DNA from: Imbricaverruca yamaguchii
Lineage: Eukaryota > Arthropoda > Thecostraca > Neoverrucidae
Length of the DNA stretch: 64,000 nucleotides
Assembly (NCBI GenBank): GCA_034440575.1
Contig: JAOTOL010001225.1
Span: forward strand, 186,001-250,000
Direction: 5' to 3'
Shown here: piece by piece, positions 1 through 12,103 of the stretch
Layout of the letters: each line of letters starts with the position of its first letter
Position numbering within the stretch: position 1 is the first letter of the stretch
Made by a program: the position numbers and the translations under genes
The notes under the pieces: model-generated
What the model was told of the DNA's origin: nothing
The model's database searches: none
Seen by the model: only the letters and a program-made list of their open reading frames with translations

Positions 1-391
1 CGACGCCGGCGGCGAGCTCTCGCCAATTACGCGGCACGGAGCGGGCGCAAATAACGGGCACGCCGGCACGGGCAGGCGGTGTTTGGAGACCGTGGGGTCA
101 ACAAATAAGTACAGAGTGGCGCACGATTATTCGAACGTTTTCTACCAGACAGACATGGTAAACTAGACGTGTCGCTTGATCCATTAGACAGCACGCTCGC
201 GGCACTTATTCAGGCCCACTTTTCTGGCTTCAAAAAGATCACTGGAAGACACTCTGAAAGTTCAACTGCTTCCAGTTGAACTTTGAAACTTACAGTTGAA
301 ACTGGAAAAGAATGATAAGTTACAAATTGTACTAGAAAAGGTCAGGTTTCGGTGAAGGCATGCATAGTCGTTCATCGGGTATGGCAGGTAT
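1..391. other. Non-repetitive sequence, no gene seen
   Basis: GC-rich at the left edge, then mixed composition. I see no coding signal. A perfect 12-bp stem with a 4-nt loop lies at 257-284 and is listed separately. Confidence 0.5.
257..284. repeat. Perfect short inverted repeat (hairpin)
   Basis: The arm AAAGTTCAACTG (257-268) is the exact reverse complement of CAGTTGAACTTT (273-284), with a 4-nt loop. The surrounding bases repeat parts of the arm (CAGTTGAAACT just downstream), so it probably arose by local inversion and duplication. No function can be assigned. Confidence 0.85.
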
Positions 392-452
392 TACACACAC
401 ACACACACGCACACGCACACGCACACGCACACACACGCACACGCACACACCA

Positions 453-495
<43 letters not shown>
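392..495. repeat. Compound (CA/CACG)n-(TA)n microsatellite
   Basis: About 55 bp of CA repeat with interspersed CG steps is followed directly by about 35 bp of alternating TA. Two more CA/TG-next-to-TA compounds occur in this window (12462-12540 and 53340-53424). Confidence 0.95.
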
Positions 496-497
<2 letters not shown>

Positions 498-1005
498 CGT
501 GAGTACATCACAGAGGTCACACACACCTACTCCAACAAAATCACCCCCCCCATAACCACGCGCAGATGACCACCACTCCGCCACCTGCGCCCCGCACTGA
601 CCCCTGCTCACCTCCAGCAGGCGGCGCGGGCTGGTGGCCCTGACGTCATTAAAGACGCGCCATTTATGGCCGGCCGCGGGCGCCGGCGGCATGCTTTAAT
701 CCTAATTGCCGCCAAAAGCGGTGGAAGAGACAACAAATTACCACGGCTGCGGATAATCGGTCCGGCGGGCGGCCAGAGCGGGCCACGACGCTCTCCGGGG
801 GGTCACCACATCTTCCAAAAGTCACAACGTCCAACACGCTGGGCAGCAATGTGGCCAGTTGCTGGCGACTTCTGCTCCGGCTTCGGCTAAGAGCATGCGT
901 CGCCGTAGTCACGATGGTCGGACTCGGGCTTCGGAGCGAAGTGACGGCCGTGCCTTCCGTAATGAGGCTAACGCGGCACGAACCGGGCACGCGACCATCT
1001 CCGGG
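496..1005. other. CpG-rich unique sequence, no gene seen
   Basis: GC-rich with many CpG steps and one TGACGTCA palindrome near 642. Short open frames exist on both strands, but none has recognisable protein features. Confidence 0.4.
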
Positions 1006-1112
1006 TCTCGCGAGTTCCGACTCGTGAGTTCGGACTCGCGAGTTCGGACTCGCGAGTTCGGACTCGTGAGTTCGGACTCGTGAGTTCTGACTCATGAGTT
1101 CGGACTCGTGTG
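1006..1112. repeat. 14-bp minisatellite, about 7 copies
   Basis: Tandem units of the type CTCGYGAGTTCGGA, drifting by single transitions. Three frames stay open on the minus strand only because of the repeat. Confidence 0.9.
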
Positions 1113-1565
1113 GCTTCGATTATATGATCGGTAGACGAGCATTTTCGGCACTCGACCAGCATGATTTGATGGAAAATATTTCCAATGAACAGTAGTGAAC
1201 ATTCCGTAGAATGAGATGAGTTTTTGGATATGGCAGCGCATCACAAAATGCTTCCACAGTTCTTTGATACATGCCAGAAGGGGGAGGGCGGAACCCAGGA
1301 CGATGACCAGAACAATTTCAAGAACCTTATCAATAAATCGTGTGGGCATGACATATTAAGAATTGGCTTAAAGTTAAGTTTTCCTCTTCCTTAATAGTTT
1401 AACGACCTTGGATTATAAATCTGCCGGCTAACTGTACCCCCCCCCCCCCACACACACACACACGAGTAGCGGAGGAGGGGGCTTGGGATACGTACCCAAC
1501 GGTTCCAGATGATACCATTGTCCTCAACATATCCGGGCATTGCCACGTCTTCAATATTTCTCCCT
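1113..1565. other. Unique sequence with a C-run/CA microsatellite
   Basis: No gene seen. A poly-C run followed by about 12 bp of CA repeat lies near 1437-1463. Confidence 0.5.
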
Positions 1566-1575
1566 AAGATTTCGT

Positions 1576-1634
1576 TAGCTGGTTTGGGGCTTTAGGACGC
1601 GTCGACTGCTGTGGTCATTTTGCGCCAGGGCCAT
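1576..1634 (-). mobile_element. Ultra-short SINE-tail element, copy 1
   Basis: A 59-bp copy of the hairpin-plus-tail element. Read on the plus strand it carries GGGGCTTTAGGACGC, then GTCGACTGC and GGTCATTTTGCGCC, matching the order in the better copies at 47814 and 55042. The flanks AAGATTTCGT (1566-1575) and AGGATTTCGT (1635-1644) agree at 9 of 10 bases and look like an aged target-site duplication. No A or B box is present. Confidence 0.6.
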
Positions 1635-1649
1635 AGGATTTCGTAGAAG

Positions 1650-2255
1650 AAAGACTTGTCCATCCTATAGTCTGGATCTCCTGAATTTCCAATATCTCAT
1701 AGCTAGTGATTGTGGGCTCGCGTATCTGCAGAGGGAAGCAGCGAGTCTTTGAGAGTTATTGAGCATCCGCTCATTTGCCTAACCAGATCACACGACGCGA
1801 CGTCCCATAAACATACCAGCCTGAAGCTAACCTCACATGCCGAACACATTTCACTCGGGCCGCGGCTAGACATGTCATGTGACAGGTCACGGACATGGCA
1901 CATGTCACGGCAAGCGCGTCGTATAAAGCCGCATGTGTTGCTAAACCTCGCGCGAAGCGGCGTTCATTCGGGAACAAGACAGTTAAAAATTAGCCGTGAA
2001 ATTTGGTAGAATACATCACTTTCTGAACACTGAACCGACAGCCCTCGAACGAAACATGGATATCGTGCTTCGTGACAAGTCTTTATCGAGTCTTCATATA
2101 TAATTTGTCACAGCATTCTGTTGATAAGTAGCATGCTTGTACTCACCATTGCAGACTGTGATGCACGAACAGACCATGCCATGCCCGAGCGTCTATTAAC
2201 ATCAAGCCCATGCCGCGCCCTTTTTTGCTCCATTTTTCAGGTATTGATTTGGCCT
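1650..2255. other. Unique sequence, no gene seen
   Basis: Mixed composition. Overlapping open frames on both strands at 1703-2009 show no protein family features, and I treat them as chance. Confidence 0.4.
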
Positions 2256-2429
2256 CAAGAAGAACCCCGGGTTTTTTACGGTGCATTTAACCGCCAGTTC
2301 ATATCGCGTCGCCAACCTCTCACGCCGATTGGTCGCGAGTGGACTCGGTAAATGCCGTCAGCTGTGAGATTCGAAACCACGATCTTGCGATCAAGAGTCC
2401 GACGCTCTACCAACTGAGCTACCGCGGCC
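2256..2429 (-). mobile_element. tRNA-Lys-like SINE, near full length (family A)
   Basis: On the minus strand the element starts with a tRNA-like head containing an intact A box (TAGCTCAGTTGGTAGAGC) and a CTCTTGA anticodon-loop sequence as in tRNA-Lys(CTT). A B box follows with one changed base. The central domain comes next: CCAATCGGCGTGAGAGGTTGG, which forms hairpin 1, then a decayed second hairpin (GCGTCG on one side, CGGTGC partner). A tail that can pair GAACC/GGTTC-type sequences ends it. The anticodon stem no longer pairs, so this is a retroposon and not a tRNA gene. Confidence 0.85.
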
Positions 2430-2972
2430 CAGCCCGGACTCCACGCCAATCTCGGCAGGCAGTGGTGCCAACTGCATTGTAGCGCGTGCAACATTGCAGA
2501 CCGTTCGCGCGACCTTCGCTGTCGTCCCTATAGGTGGCACCACCGGCGTCACCGCCCAGACCAGCCGACATGAGACCGCACTTAAACACAGGAGCCCGTC
2601 ATCGCATCCACTCAATCCACTCTGTGTTGGCCCGTCCACAGCCATAGGTGGAGTTCCTAATTTCTGTGGAGGGGCCCTCGAGCATCCGTGTCCTCGCCCC
2701 TCATACCTTATGGTCTCTGACTATGCATGGTGACCTCAACGAGCATGGAGACAAACGGTACTGTCACGGACAGCACGCGAATACCGTCACGGCTTCTTAG
2801 GTCGCCCACTTCAGCATAGCTCAGCTTTCCCATACTTATGTTCCCTAAGGTCCGCCGACGTCATTTTCTGATGCAAAGGCAAATCGCATCACAGTCCAAT
2901 CGGATTGCAAGCGAACGGTTTTATGTCATGCTACCAAATCGTAACTACTTTGCACGAGCTCAGTCGCTACGT
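2430..2972. other. Unique sequence, no gene seen
   Basis: No coding or repeat structure recognised between the SINE and the 38-bp array. Confidence 0.4.
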
Positions 2973-3372
2973 CAGCAGCACCACGACACACCGACAACAC
3001 CAGCATGCACTACCAGCACCACAACACACCAACAACACCAGCCTGCACTACCAGCACCATAACACGCCAACAGCACCAGCCTGCACTACCAGCACCATAA
3101 CACACCAACAGCACCAGCATGCACTACCAGCACCATAACACACCAACAACACCAGCCTGCACTACCAGCACCATAACACACCAACAGCACCAGCCTGCAC
3201 TACCAGCACCATAACACACCAACAGCACCAGCATGTATTACCAGCACCATAACACACCAACAACACCAGCATGTATTACCAGCACAATAACACACCAACA
3301 ACACCATCCTGCACTACCAGCACCATAACACACCAACAACACCAGCATGCATTAACAGCATCAACAACACAA
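2973..3372. repeat. 38-bp minisatellite, about 10 copies
   Basis: Units of 38 bp built on ACACACCAACAACACCAGC and a CACTACCAGCACCAT half. AAC/AGC and CCT/CAT variants alternate between copies. The apparent peptides rich in Thr, His and Gln are array translation. Confidence 0.93.
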
Positions 3373-4960
3373 ACAACTCCCTCACGCCTATACAATTTAC
3401 ATTTACATTTTGGCTTATCGTATTATTGCGTGCATATTCCCTTTTTCGTCCCCGTCTTCAAATATCCAAACACTGGACAACCATCAAGATGGTAGACTAA
3501 TCCACTATCGAGCCCGAATCCAGCAGGTGCGCACGTAACTCAACGGCGTCATTCCAGACGTACCCGAATCGCGCTCCTCACGGGGACGACCGTGAACCGG
3601 GCGGCTGCCGTTCTCGAGCAGATCGGCCACCGGCCAAACGCTCCCACCTCGGCGCCTAATGCCTAATGGTGAGCATGTCCACACAGAGGAGCCGCATTAA
3701 TCACGACACGAGAAAACCATCACCGCCCACGGGTAGATTCTCCGCCGCGGCTCGGTCATTTTTATCGCTCATTTTTTACCGGGCATCGCTGAATCTGCCG
3801 TTGTCGAACGCCACTCGCGGCCAATTCAAAGCGCCGCGAAGGTACCCGAGGAAATCACAAAGAGGTCTCGAGGGATGACTTGTGCGCCAGTGCCGAGCCA
3901 GTTGCCCGGGAGGGAAGAACCTTCGCACGGCTAAAAGGTGACAGGAAATGGGCGCCGGTCCTAATTTGGAACATGACGGCTGAATAGGTCGCGATCTTTC
4001 AAACAGATTGAACACCAAAACTAACAGATCATCCACCCTTTGGAAGCCATGGGCTTTGCTTTTATTCATTTCTGATCTTACGGTCCGTGAAACAGCATAA
4101 CGATGTAGAGGTGAGTATTACTTGGTGTCCGCAGGACTGGACATACACACTAATAACCAGTCATCATAGCTAATGCATCTACTGGTAGGTCTCCAGAGAG
4201 AATCTTCGTGTCATAAGTTCAAACGAAGGAAAAATTATCAGAGCAATTGAGTACTTGAGAAATAAGCGTGTTTTTTTAAAATAATAATATTGTTTTAATG
4301 TACCTTTCCGACCAACGGTACTACAAGTGCATTGACCTTTCAAAAACGTCAAAAAAAAGTTATCCAGTTGTAATCGTCTGAGGATAGTTCCCTCCTACTC
4401 CTTCTCATAGGTGTACGATCAGTCGCCAAGTTGCTTTTCCACCTTGCGATGTTGGTGTTGCCAAACAGACAAAAAAGTTGGTGCCACATGCAGGATTAAG
4501 CGATGCAACTGTAGTGTTGGTGTTGTTGGAGCCAAAGTTGGTGCGGCAAGCCTATATCCCCCTCATACCCCCCCCCAAATGTGCTTGACTCATCTACGCC
4601 CCTTAGCTGGGCTCGCCAGTCTAGATATGATCGGTGGCGGCGGATTCCATTTTGCCTCGTGTTGGAGACCTCGTGAGGTGTGTTGCTAGTGACATATTAG
4701 CCACCATTCATGTATAGGGATTTCACGGTTGTGTCCTTTAAGCAAGATCAGAATGTTCCGGCCATTTTTATATGTATGACAATATTAGACCACAAACGTT
4801 TCATTGGTGCCGAATTACAGCATAAAATCCGTTTATAATTTCCTGAACCAAATATTTTGAAGATTAGAAGCACCCACGTCGTTTTCATCACAGATAATGA
4901 ATGAGAGATGTGTTTAAGAACAGCTTTCACCCGCTCATTTTGAAACAGACGCAGACTCCC
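3373..4960. other. Unique sequence, no gene seen
   Basis: About 1.6 kb with an AT-rich middle (4230-4350). The longest open frame (minus strand, 3776-4069, 97 codons) has no recognisable domain. Confidence 0.4.
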
Positions 4961-4982
4961 CCCCCCCCCCCCAACCCAACCC
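4961..4982. repeat. Poly-C tract with CCAAC extension
   Basis: About 15 consecutive C residues followed by two CCAAC units. Similar C or G runs occur near 1437, 31705, 48166, 51566 and 54820. Confidence 0.9.
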
Positions 4983-5984
4983 AACGTCTATGCGTATGCT
5001 ACATATCTCCAAACATCGCTGCAGTGACACCAACCAGCGTCAGGACGGAAACAAAAGCGACGCCAGATAAATCTACACGGACAAATAATAACCGATAGTG
5101 GCGGGCGAAGGACGGGGGTGAGAGGTCCTTGCTCCTGGAATGAATGACACCGCCATGAAAAGTATTCGCGGTGTGCTACTGCTGCTGAATGGAGGCTGGT
5201 GACGCCACAAACACACGGAAAGTGCCTACGGCTATACAGACACGCACGGATAAACTATCGTCTGTCGACGCCCGACCAGCCGGCAGCTCCAGCAGCGGTA
5301 CTAGGCCCGGTCGAGCGACGCCGGGTGGGTTTATTTGCGCCCATACCGTTACACAAGCCCGCGCCGGCAGCCGCCACCCGCGGCTCAACCACCAGTCGGA
5401 AGATAACCCGGCAGCGAGCCTGACGTCCGTCCAGGAATGCGAGAGGCTCGCTGCACGGGCAATTACGCGCCGACGGCACTGGGCCGGCGGCGCAGTCTCC
5501 GGCGCGTCGCCTGATTAAAAGCGCGCCACTCGGAAGCGCGGGCGAGGCGGCGACGCCCGACGCTGAGCACCGTCGAGTGGCACCTGAAGGGTTTCAATTA
5601 CGGTGGCGCGTCGGGCGCGGACCGGGCCGGCGGACGCCATTTTGCCGGCCGCGTGTCCGCCCGGCGCCGACAGCGCAGTCAACAAAAACGGTCCGCGCGT
5701 TATTGACGACCGCCCGCGCCGGCGGCTAAACGCGCGCGCGACAAGAACGGCCGGCAAAAACTGGTCCATTTGTAATCGCACGCGCGCGCGAAGATCGAAC
5801 GCCGCCCCGCCCGTCGGCACGCGATAATCAACTGTCCACGGCGGCGGCGGCGGCAGGCCGTGGCCGGCCAGTCTGGGTCGGACCGAAGTGGTGTTGAACA
5901 CGCGACGCGCGAGTCTTATCTGGGGTCGGCATCGCCTCCTGAGATCGGTTCCATCGGTGTGTCGGCTGGAAGCCGGAGGCCTCC
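4983..5984. other. GC- and CpG-rich block, possible CpG island
   Basis: From about 5230 to 5890 the sequence is very GC-rich with dense CpG, including runs of CGCGCG. Open frames of 109 codons (+) and 157 codons (-) exist. Such frames are expected in stop-poor GC-rich DNA, and they carry no motif I recognise. It could be a promoter-associated island of a gene outside the window. Confidence 0.4.
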
Positions 5985-6173
5985 ACACGAAGAAGAATAA
6001 GAACCTTGGGTTCTTCTACGACGCATTCAACCGCTGGGTGAAATATAGCGTCGCCGGCCTCTCACGCCGATTGGTCGCGGCTGGACTTGGTAAATGACGT
6101 CGGCTGTGAGATTCGAACCCACAATCTTGCGATCAAGAGTCCGACGCTCTACCGACCGAGCAACCGCAGCCCC
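5985..6173 (-). mobile_element. tRNA-Lys-like SINE, near full length (family A)
   Basis: The best preserved family A copy. The minus strand reads a Lys-like tRNA head with CTCTTGA in the anticodon loop and a canonical B box (GGTTCGAATC). It continues with the GACGTCATTTACCAAGTCC linker, hairpin 1 (CCAATC/GAGAGGCCGG, partly decayed) and hairpin 2 with an intact stem GCGTCG/CGACGC wait-free of gaps. The 3' tail contains GAACC-CAA-GGTTC, which can fold into a small stem, and ends in a TTC-rich stretch. No clear target-site duplication was found. Confidence 0.87.
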
Positions 6174-7154
6174 ACTTGGTTAAAGTCGCTTGGATTGGCC
6201 ATGGCATGTTCTTCCCGCGCATATGTATGGAAATGTGTACATGAGATCGTAAATATGGTGGCGTTTTAAGCACGCTCGGTTCTTTCTAGGCTTGTCAGCA
6301 CAGCATTGTGTACACAACAATCAAGGCTGTTAGCTTGGTTGCAAAAGAGAACAAAAAGGACATTAATTTGGCATCCACGGAATTTGACATCTACACTACA
6401 TAGCAACATCACCCAGAGCAATTTCTTCTCTTGTTGCTTGGTCAACGTGATTTATCTTTGTTTTAAGTATCGATTCAAAGCATTATGCTCTAACATTCCA
6501 TTAACTTTCCGAAGCTTCTTGATGTGGCCGCAAAGTAAATGCGCCAAATAGTCTTGCTTCCACGGGTGTTGATTTCTGAAAATTATTGGGGGCAAGATAC
6601 ATTAAAGCCATGTGCAGGCCAAACATTGATTGGGTTCACGCTCCACAGGGCCTATGTTAAAGGTGAAATTATTGGGGGGCAAAGCCAGCATTGAGGGGGC
6701 ACTTGCCCTTCAAAAGTATATAAAACAACACCCCTGCCTGTTTCACATGGCTGCCTTACATTTCCCGACAATTCGGCATTAGCCAGGCCCTCTTCATCCA
6801 ACACTGAACCAATACCTTAATAGGCAGAACTCAGGTGGACACCTGTGCTCCTTATTAAGCCTGGCCACTGCACGACTTCATGACTTTGCAACCAATCGCC
6901 AACACAATTGCTGGGGCAGTGACGGCGCCAATTGTGTTTACTTAACCGAAATCGCGTGCTGCGACCGATAGAAAAACCTTCCCGACATTCTCAGCATCGT
7001 GAGGGGCGACACTGTGTGCCGGAAAGACCGGCCCTCCTGCATTATGCATGCCGTCAACACAAATATAAGTATTAATGTCCGTGGGCGTATCAAGTGCGAC
7101 TGGCTAAACGAGGCCACCCATAACGAGCACACGGAATCCGTGCTGCCCCAGTAC
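6174..7154. other. Unique sequence, no gene seen
   Basis: Contains a diverged direct repeat of GAAATTATTGGGGGCAA-type sequence at 6578-6596 and 6664-6682, about 86 bp apart, possibly from an old transposon. No gene recognised. Confidence 0.4.
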
Positions 7155-7406
7155 GGCAGGCATACGCTCGCATACCTACCGGGCTAGGTAGGGCCACAGG
7201 ACTGGGGCGGGGATGGCCGAACGGTTAAGGTGTTGCGTTCTGGATACAAAGGTCCCGAGTTCAGCACTCGCCCCACTCGCTACCGGCACACGCTCGCATA
7301 CCTACCGGGCTAGGTAGGGATACAGGACTGGGGCGGGGATGGCCGAACGGTTAAGGTGTTGCGTTCTGGATACAAAGGTCCCGAGTTCAGCACTCGCCCC
7401 ACTCGG
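7155..7406 (+). repeat. 126-bp tandem duplication containing SINE heads
   Basis: Two adjacent copies, 7155-7280 and 7281-7406, are almost identical. Each holds the small hairpin CCTACC-GGGCTA-GGTAGG followed by the tRNA-like head of the Ser/Leu-type SINE. The duplication ends inside the SINE, so only the second copy continues into the SINE body. Confidence 0.9.
7203..7280 (+). mobile_element. Ser/Leu-like SINE, head only (family C)
   Basis: The tRNA-like part only: TGGCCGAACGGTTAAGGTG resembles the A box region of tRNA-Ser/Leu, and a degenerate B box follows in CCGAGTTCAGCACTCG. It is truncated at the end of the duplicated segment. Confidence 0.75.
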
Positions 7407-7509
7407 GACATTTCCAAATCCCGCGGCCCAGCGGCGAAACAGTGCGGGCGGCGCCATTAGTCGTGAGCATAAAGTGCGTCGTGAAGCACCCAAGTAAAAA
7501 AGAAAGCAC
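7329..7509 (+). mobile_element. Ser/Leu-like SINE, near full length (family C)
   Basis: The head is as in the preceding copy. It is followed by a body containing CGGCGCCATTAGTCGTGAGC and a tail with AAGTGCGTCGTGAAGCACCC then AAGTAAAAAAGAAAG. A second copy at 27274 confirms the full extent. The TGCGTCGTGAA plus CCCAATAA-type tail resembles the 3' ends of the Glu-like SINEs here. Confidence 0.8.
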
Positions 7510-7689
7510 AGATTGCACGAACTTCACGTGCGAAAGAAAATGTGAACAGCTCGTCAGGGTTATCCGCTTCAGTACGTCACGCAGCGAGAGGACGACAGCG
7601 ATCGCGTAGTGACGCGTGCGCTCATCGGTTAACTGAGCGCTCGATATCAAGGTGTGACATACCTATAGAGCATGAGCACCACCTACTGG
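7510..7689. other. Short unique spacer
   Basis: Nothing recognised between the SINE and the 11-bp array. Confidence 0.4.
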
Positions 7690-8585
7690 CCGCTGACGGA
7701 CCACTGACTGACCACTGACTGACCACTGACTGACCACCGACCACTGACTGGCCACTGACCACTGACTGACCACTGACCACTGACTGACCACTGACTGACA
7801 CCACTGCCACCGACTGACCACCGACTGCACATGCTGACCACTGACTGCTCCCCACCGACTGACCACCGACTGACCACGACTGACCACTGACTGACCACCG
7901 ACTGACACGACTGACCACCGACTGACCACCACTGACTGACACTGGCCACCGACTGACCACGACTGACACTGACCACCGACTGACCACTGACTGGCCACTG
8001 ACCACTGACTGACCACTGACTGACCACTGACTGACCACCGACTGACCACTGACTGACCACTGACTGACCACCGACTGACCACTGACTGACCACTGACTGA
8101 CCACCGACTGACCACCGACTGACCACCGACTGACCACTGGCTACTGACTGACTACTGACTGTCCACTGACTGACCACTAACTGATCACTGGCTGGCCACT
8201 GACTGACAATCGACTTACCACTGACCACCGACTGACCACTGACTGACCACTGACTGGTCACTGACTGACCACCGACTGACCACTGACCACTGACTGACTA
8301 CTGACTGACCACCGACTGACCACTGACTGACCAGCACTGACCACTGACTGACCACTGACCACTGACCACCGACTGACCACTGACCACCGACTGACCACTG
8401 ACCACTGACTGACCACTGACCACTGACCACTGACTGGCCACCGACTGACCACTGACCACTGACTGACCACTTACTGACTGACCACCGACTGACCACTGAC
8501 TGACCACTGACTGGCCACTGACCACTGACTACCGACTGACCACTGATTGACCACCGACTGACCACTGACTAACCACCGACTGACC
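7690..8585. repeat. 11-bp minisatellite (about 80 copies)
   Basis: Units of GACCACTGACT and GACCACCGACT alternate, with small deletions. Three units equal 33 bp, so all minus-strand frames stay open and translate as an 11-residue Gln-Ser-Val-Val-Ser-Trp-type pattern. These frames overlap one another and have no unique sequence, so I do not call a gene. Confidence 0.95.
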
Positions 8586-8693
8586 CCAACGTGTTCGCTT
8601 GCAACGTAACTATGGCAACCGACGACGGCGCGCAGAACCAGACACGTGTTCCCATGAGGTCGGGCTGCGAGGTCCGTCCTGTGTTGTTCACTG

Positions 8694-11193
8694 CCAGGTG
8701 GCCACGTGTATAGCCTCACCTTCACCCCCGTGTACCGTCCGACAGGTGGGTACCGGGGTACACCTGGTGGCCACATGTGTAGCCTCACCTTCACCCCCGT
8801 GTACCGTCCGACAGGTGGGTACCGGGGTACACCAGGTGGCCACATGTGTAGCCTCACCTTCACCCCCGTGTACCGTCCGACAGGTGGGTACCGGGGTACA
8901 CCAGGTGGCCACGTGTATAGCCTCACCTTCACCCCCGTGTACCGTCCGACAGGTGGTGACCGGGGTACACCAGGTGGCCACATGTGTAGCCTCACCTTCA
9001 CCACCGTGTACCGTCCGACAGGTGGTGACCGGGGTACACCAGGTGGCCACGTGTATAGCCTCACCTTCACCCCCGTGTACCGTCCGACAGGTGGGTACCG
9101 GGGTACACCAGGTGGCCACATGTATAGCCTCACCTTCACCCCCGTGTACCGTCCGACAGGTGGGTACCGGGGTACACCAGGTGGCCACATGTATAGCCTC
9201 ACCTTCACCCCCGTGTACCGTCCGACAGGTGGTGACCGGGGTACACCAGGTGGCCACATGTGTAGCCTCACCTTCACCCCCGGGTACAGTCCCGACAGGT
9301 GGGTACCGGGGTACACCAGGTGGCCACATGTGTAGCCTCACCTTCACCCCCGGGTACAGTCCCACAGGTGGGTACCGGGGTACACCAGGTGGCCACATGT
9401 GTAGCCTCACCTTCACCCCCGTGTACCGTCCGACAGGTGGGTACCGGGGTACACCAGGTGGCCACATGTGTAGCCTCACCTTCACCCCCGTGCACCGTCC
9501 GACAGGTGGGTACCGGGGTACACCAGGTGGCCACATGTGTAGCCTCACCTTCACCCCCGGGTACCGTCCGACAGGTGGGTACCGGGGTACACCAGGTGGC
9601 CACGTGTGTAGCCGCACCTTCACCCCCGTGTACCGTCCGACAGGTGGGTACCGGGGTACACCAGGTGGCCACGTGTATAGCCTCACCTTCACCCCCGTGT
9701 ACCGTCCGACAGGCTGGGTACACCAGGTGGCCACATGTATAGCCTCACCTTCACCCCCGTGTACTGTCCGACAGGTGGGTACCGGGGTACACCAGGTGGC
9801 CACGTGTATAGCCTCACCTTCACCCCCGTGTACCGTCCGACAGGTGGGTACCGGGGTACACCAGGTGGCCACATGTATAGCCTCACCTTCACCCCCGTGT
9901 ACCGTCCGACAGGTGGGTACCGGGGTACACCAGGTGGCCACGTGTATAGCCTCACCTCCACCCCCGTGTACCGTCCGACAGGTGGGTACCGGGGTACACC
10001 AGGTGGCCACATGTGTAGCCTCACCTCCACCCCCGTGTACCGTCCGACAGGTGGGTACCGGGGTACACCAGGTGGCCACATGTATAGCCTCACCTTCACC
10101 CCCGTGTACCGTCCGACAGGTGGGTACCGGGGTACACCAGGTGGCCACATGTATAGCCTCACCTTCACCCCCGTGTACCGTCCGACAGGTGGGTACCGGG
10201 GTACCGGCATGTATAGCCTCACCTTCACCCCGTGTACCGTCCGACAGGTGGGTACACGAGGAGGCCACATGTATAGCCTCACCTTCACCCCCGTGTACCG
10301 TCCGACAGGTGGGTACCGGGGTACACCAGGTGGCCACATGTATAGCCTCACCTTCACCCCCCGTGTACCGTCCGACAGGTGGGTACCGGGGTACACCAGG
10401 TGGCCACATGTATAGCCTCACCTTCACCCCCGTGTACCGTCCGACAGGTGGGTACCGGGGTACACCAGGTGGCCACATGTATAGCCTCACCTTCACCCCC
10501 GTGTACCGTCCGACAGGTGGGTACCGGGGTACACCAGGTGCCACATGTATAGCCTCACCTTCACCCCCGTGTACCGTCCGACAGGTGGGTACACCAGGTG
10601 GCCACATGTATAGCCTCACCTTCACCCCCGTGTACTGTCCGACAGGTGGGTACCGGGGTACACCAGGTGGCCACATGTGTAGCCTCACCTTCACCCCCGT
10701 GTACCGTCCGACAGGTGGGTACCGGGGTACACCAGGTGGCCACGTGTATAGCCTCACCTTCACCCCCGTGTATCGTCCGACAGGTGGGTACCGGGGTACA
10801 CCAGGTGGCCACGTGTGTAGCCTCACCTTCACCCCGTGTACCGTCCGACAGGTGGGTACCGGGGTACACCAGGTGGCCACATGTGTAGCCTCACCTTCAC
10901 CCCCGTGTACCGTCCGACAGGTGGGTACCGGGGTACACCAGGTGGCCACATGTGTAGCCTCACCTTCACCCCCGTGTACCGTCCGACAGGTGGGTACCGG
11001 GGCACACCAGGTGGCCACGTATATAGCCTCACCTTCACCCCCGTGTACCGTCCGACAGGTGGGTACCGGGGTACACCAGGTGGCCACGTGTATAGCCTCA
11101 CCTTCACCCCCGTGTACCGTCCGACAGGTGGGTACCGGGGTACACCAGGTGGCCACATGTATAGCCTCACCTTCACCCCCGTGTACCGTCCGA
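8694..11193. repeat. 69-bp minisatellite, about 36 copies
   Basis: Each 69-bp unit carries GGTGGCCACATGTATAGCC, CTTCACCCCCGTGTACCGTC and ACAGGTGGGTACCGGGGTAC blocks. Because 69 is a multiple of three, frames of 894 codons (+) and 861 codons (-) run through the same bases. Several copies carry 1-nt or larger indels (for example near 9714, 10206, 10540 and 10835) that switch frames without harm, as expected for non-coding satellite. Each unit contains GTGTACC and GGTACAC, which can pair as a stem. Confidence 0.96.
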
Positions 11194-11413
11194 CGCCACT
11201 GCGTACCCCGCGCCCTCACCGTCGAGGTGTGGCGAGCCAAGGGCAAGCCGTACATCAGACAACAGCGGCTCAATGCACCGTAACCATGAATTATTCCTGC
11301 AGACTCGGCATGTCGTGCTCACGGCAAAGGCATGCTTCCTGCGGCCGCAGCGAATTGTGTCCACGGTAAGAGTATTGCTCCTACGGTAAACTATTGCTTT
11401 GGGTCCACGTCGT

Positions 11414-12103
11414 GTCCACAGCGACAACATGGTTCCTACATCCTCAACATGTGCTCACAGCAACATGGTTCCTACAGCCTCAACATGTGCTCACAGCAAC
11501 ATGGTTCCTACAGCCTCAACATGTGCTCACAGCAACATGGTTCCTACAGCCTCAACATGTGCTCACAGCAACATGGTTCCTACAGCCTCAACATGTGCTC
11601 ACAGCAACATGGTTCCTACAGCCTCAACATGTGCTCACAGCGACAACATGGTTCCTACAGCCCCAACATGTGCTCACAGCAACATGGTTCCTACAGCCTC
11701 AACATGTGCTCACAGCAACATGGTTCCTACAGCCTCAACATGTGCTCACAGGGACAACATGGTTCATACATCCTCAGCATGTGCTCACAGCAACATGGTT
11801 CCTACAGCCTCAACATGTGCTCACAGCGACAACATGGTTCCTACAGCCTCAACATGTGCTCACAGCAACATGGCTCCTACAGCCTCAACATGTTCTCACA
11901 ACAACATGGTTCCTATAGCCTCAACATGTGCTCACAGCAACATGGTTCCTACATCCTCAACATGTGCTCACAGCAACATGGTTCATACAGCCTCAGCATG
12001 TGCTCAAAGCAACATGGTTCCTACAGCCTCAGCATGTGCTCACAGCAACATGGTTCATACAGCCTCAACATGTGCTCACAGCGACAACATGGTTCCTACA
12101 GCC
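11414..12103. repeat. 36-bp minisatellite, 19 copies, indels only in threes
   Basis: Units of 36 bp (CAGCAACATGGTTCCTACAG plus CCTCAACATGTGCTCA), with occasional 39-bp units gained by insertion of GAC. All length differences I can see are multiples of three, so a 261-codon frame (11332-12117) repeats a 12-residue Gln-Gln-His-Gly-Ser-Tyr pattern. The other two plus-strand frames are equally open. Coding potential cannot be excluded, but there is no supporting gene structure. Confidence 0.94.

Noticed and set aside
2256..2429. Functional tRNA-Lys gene
   Set aside because: The anticodon and acceptor stems do not pair and the sequence continues into a repeated SINE body.
5515..5988. 157-codon minus-strand frame in CpG-rich DNA
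   Set aside because: Long stop-free frames are expected by chance in very GC-rich sequence; no motif seen.
7622..8565. Several 100-190 codon frames rich in Ser, Val, Trp and Gln
   Set aside because: Translation of an 11-bp array in all phases; no unique sequence or gene context.
8599..11283. 894-codon (+) and 861-codon (-) open frames
   Set aside because: Both come from the same 69-bp tandem unit, whose length is a multiple of three. They overlap on opposite strands and switch frames at indels without loss.
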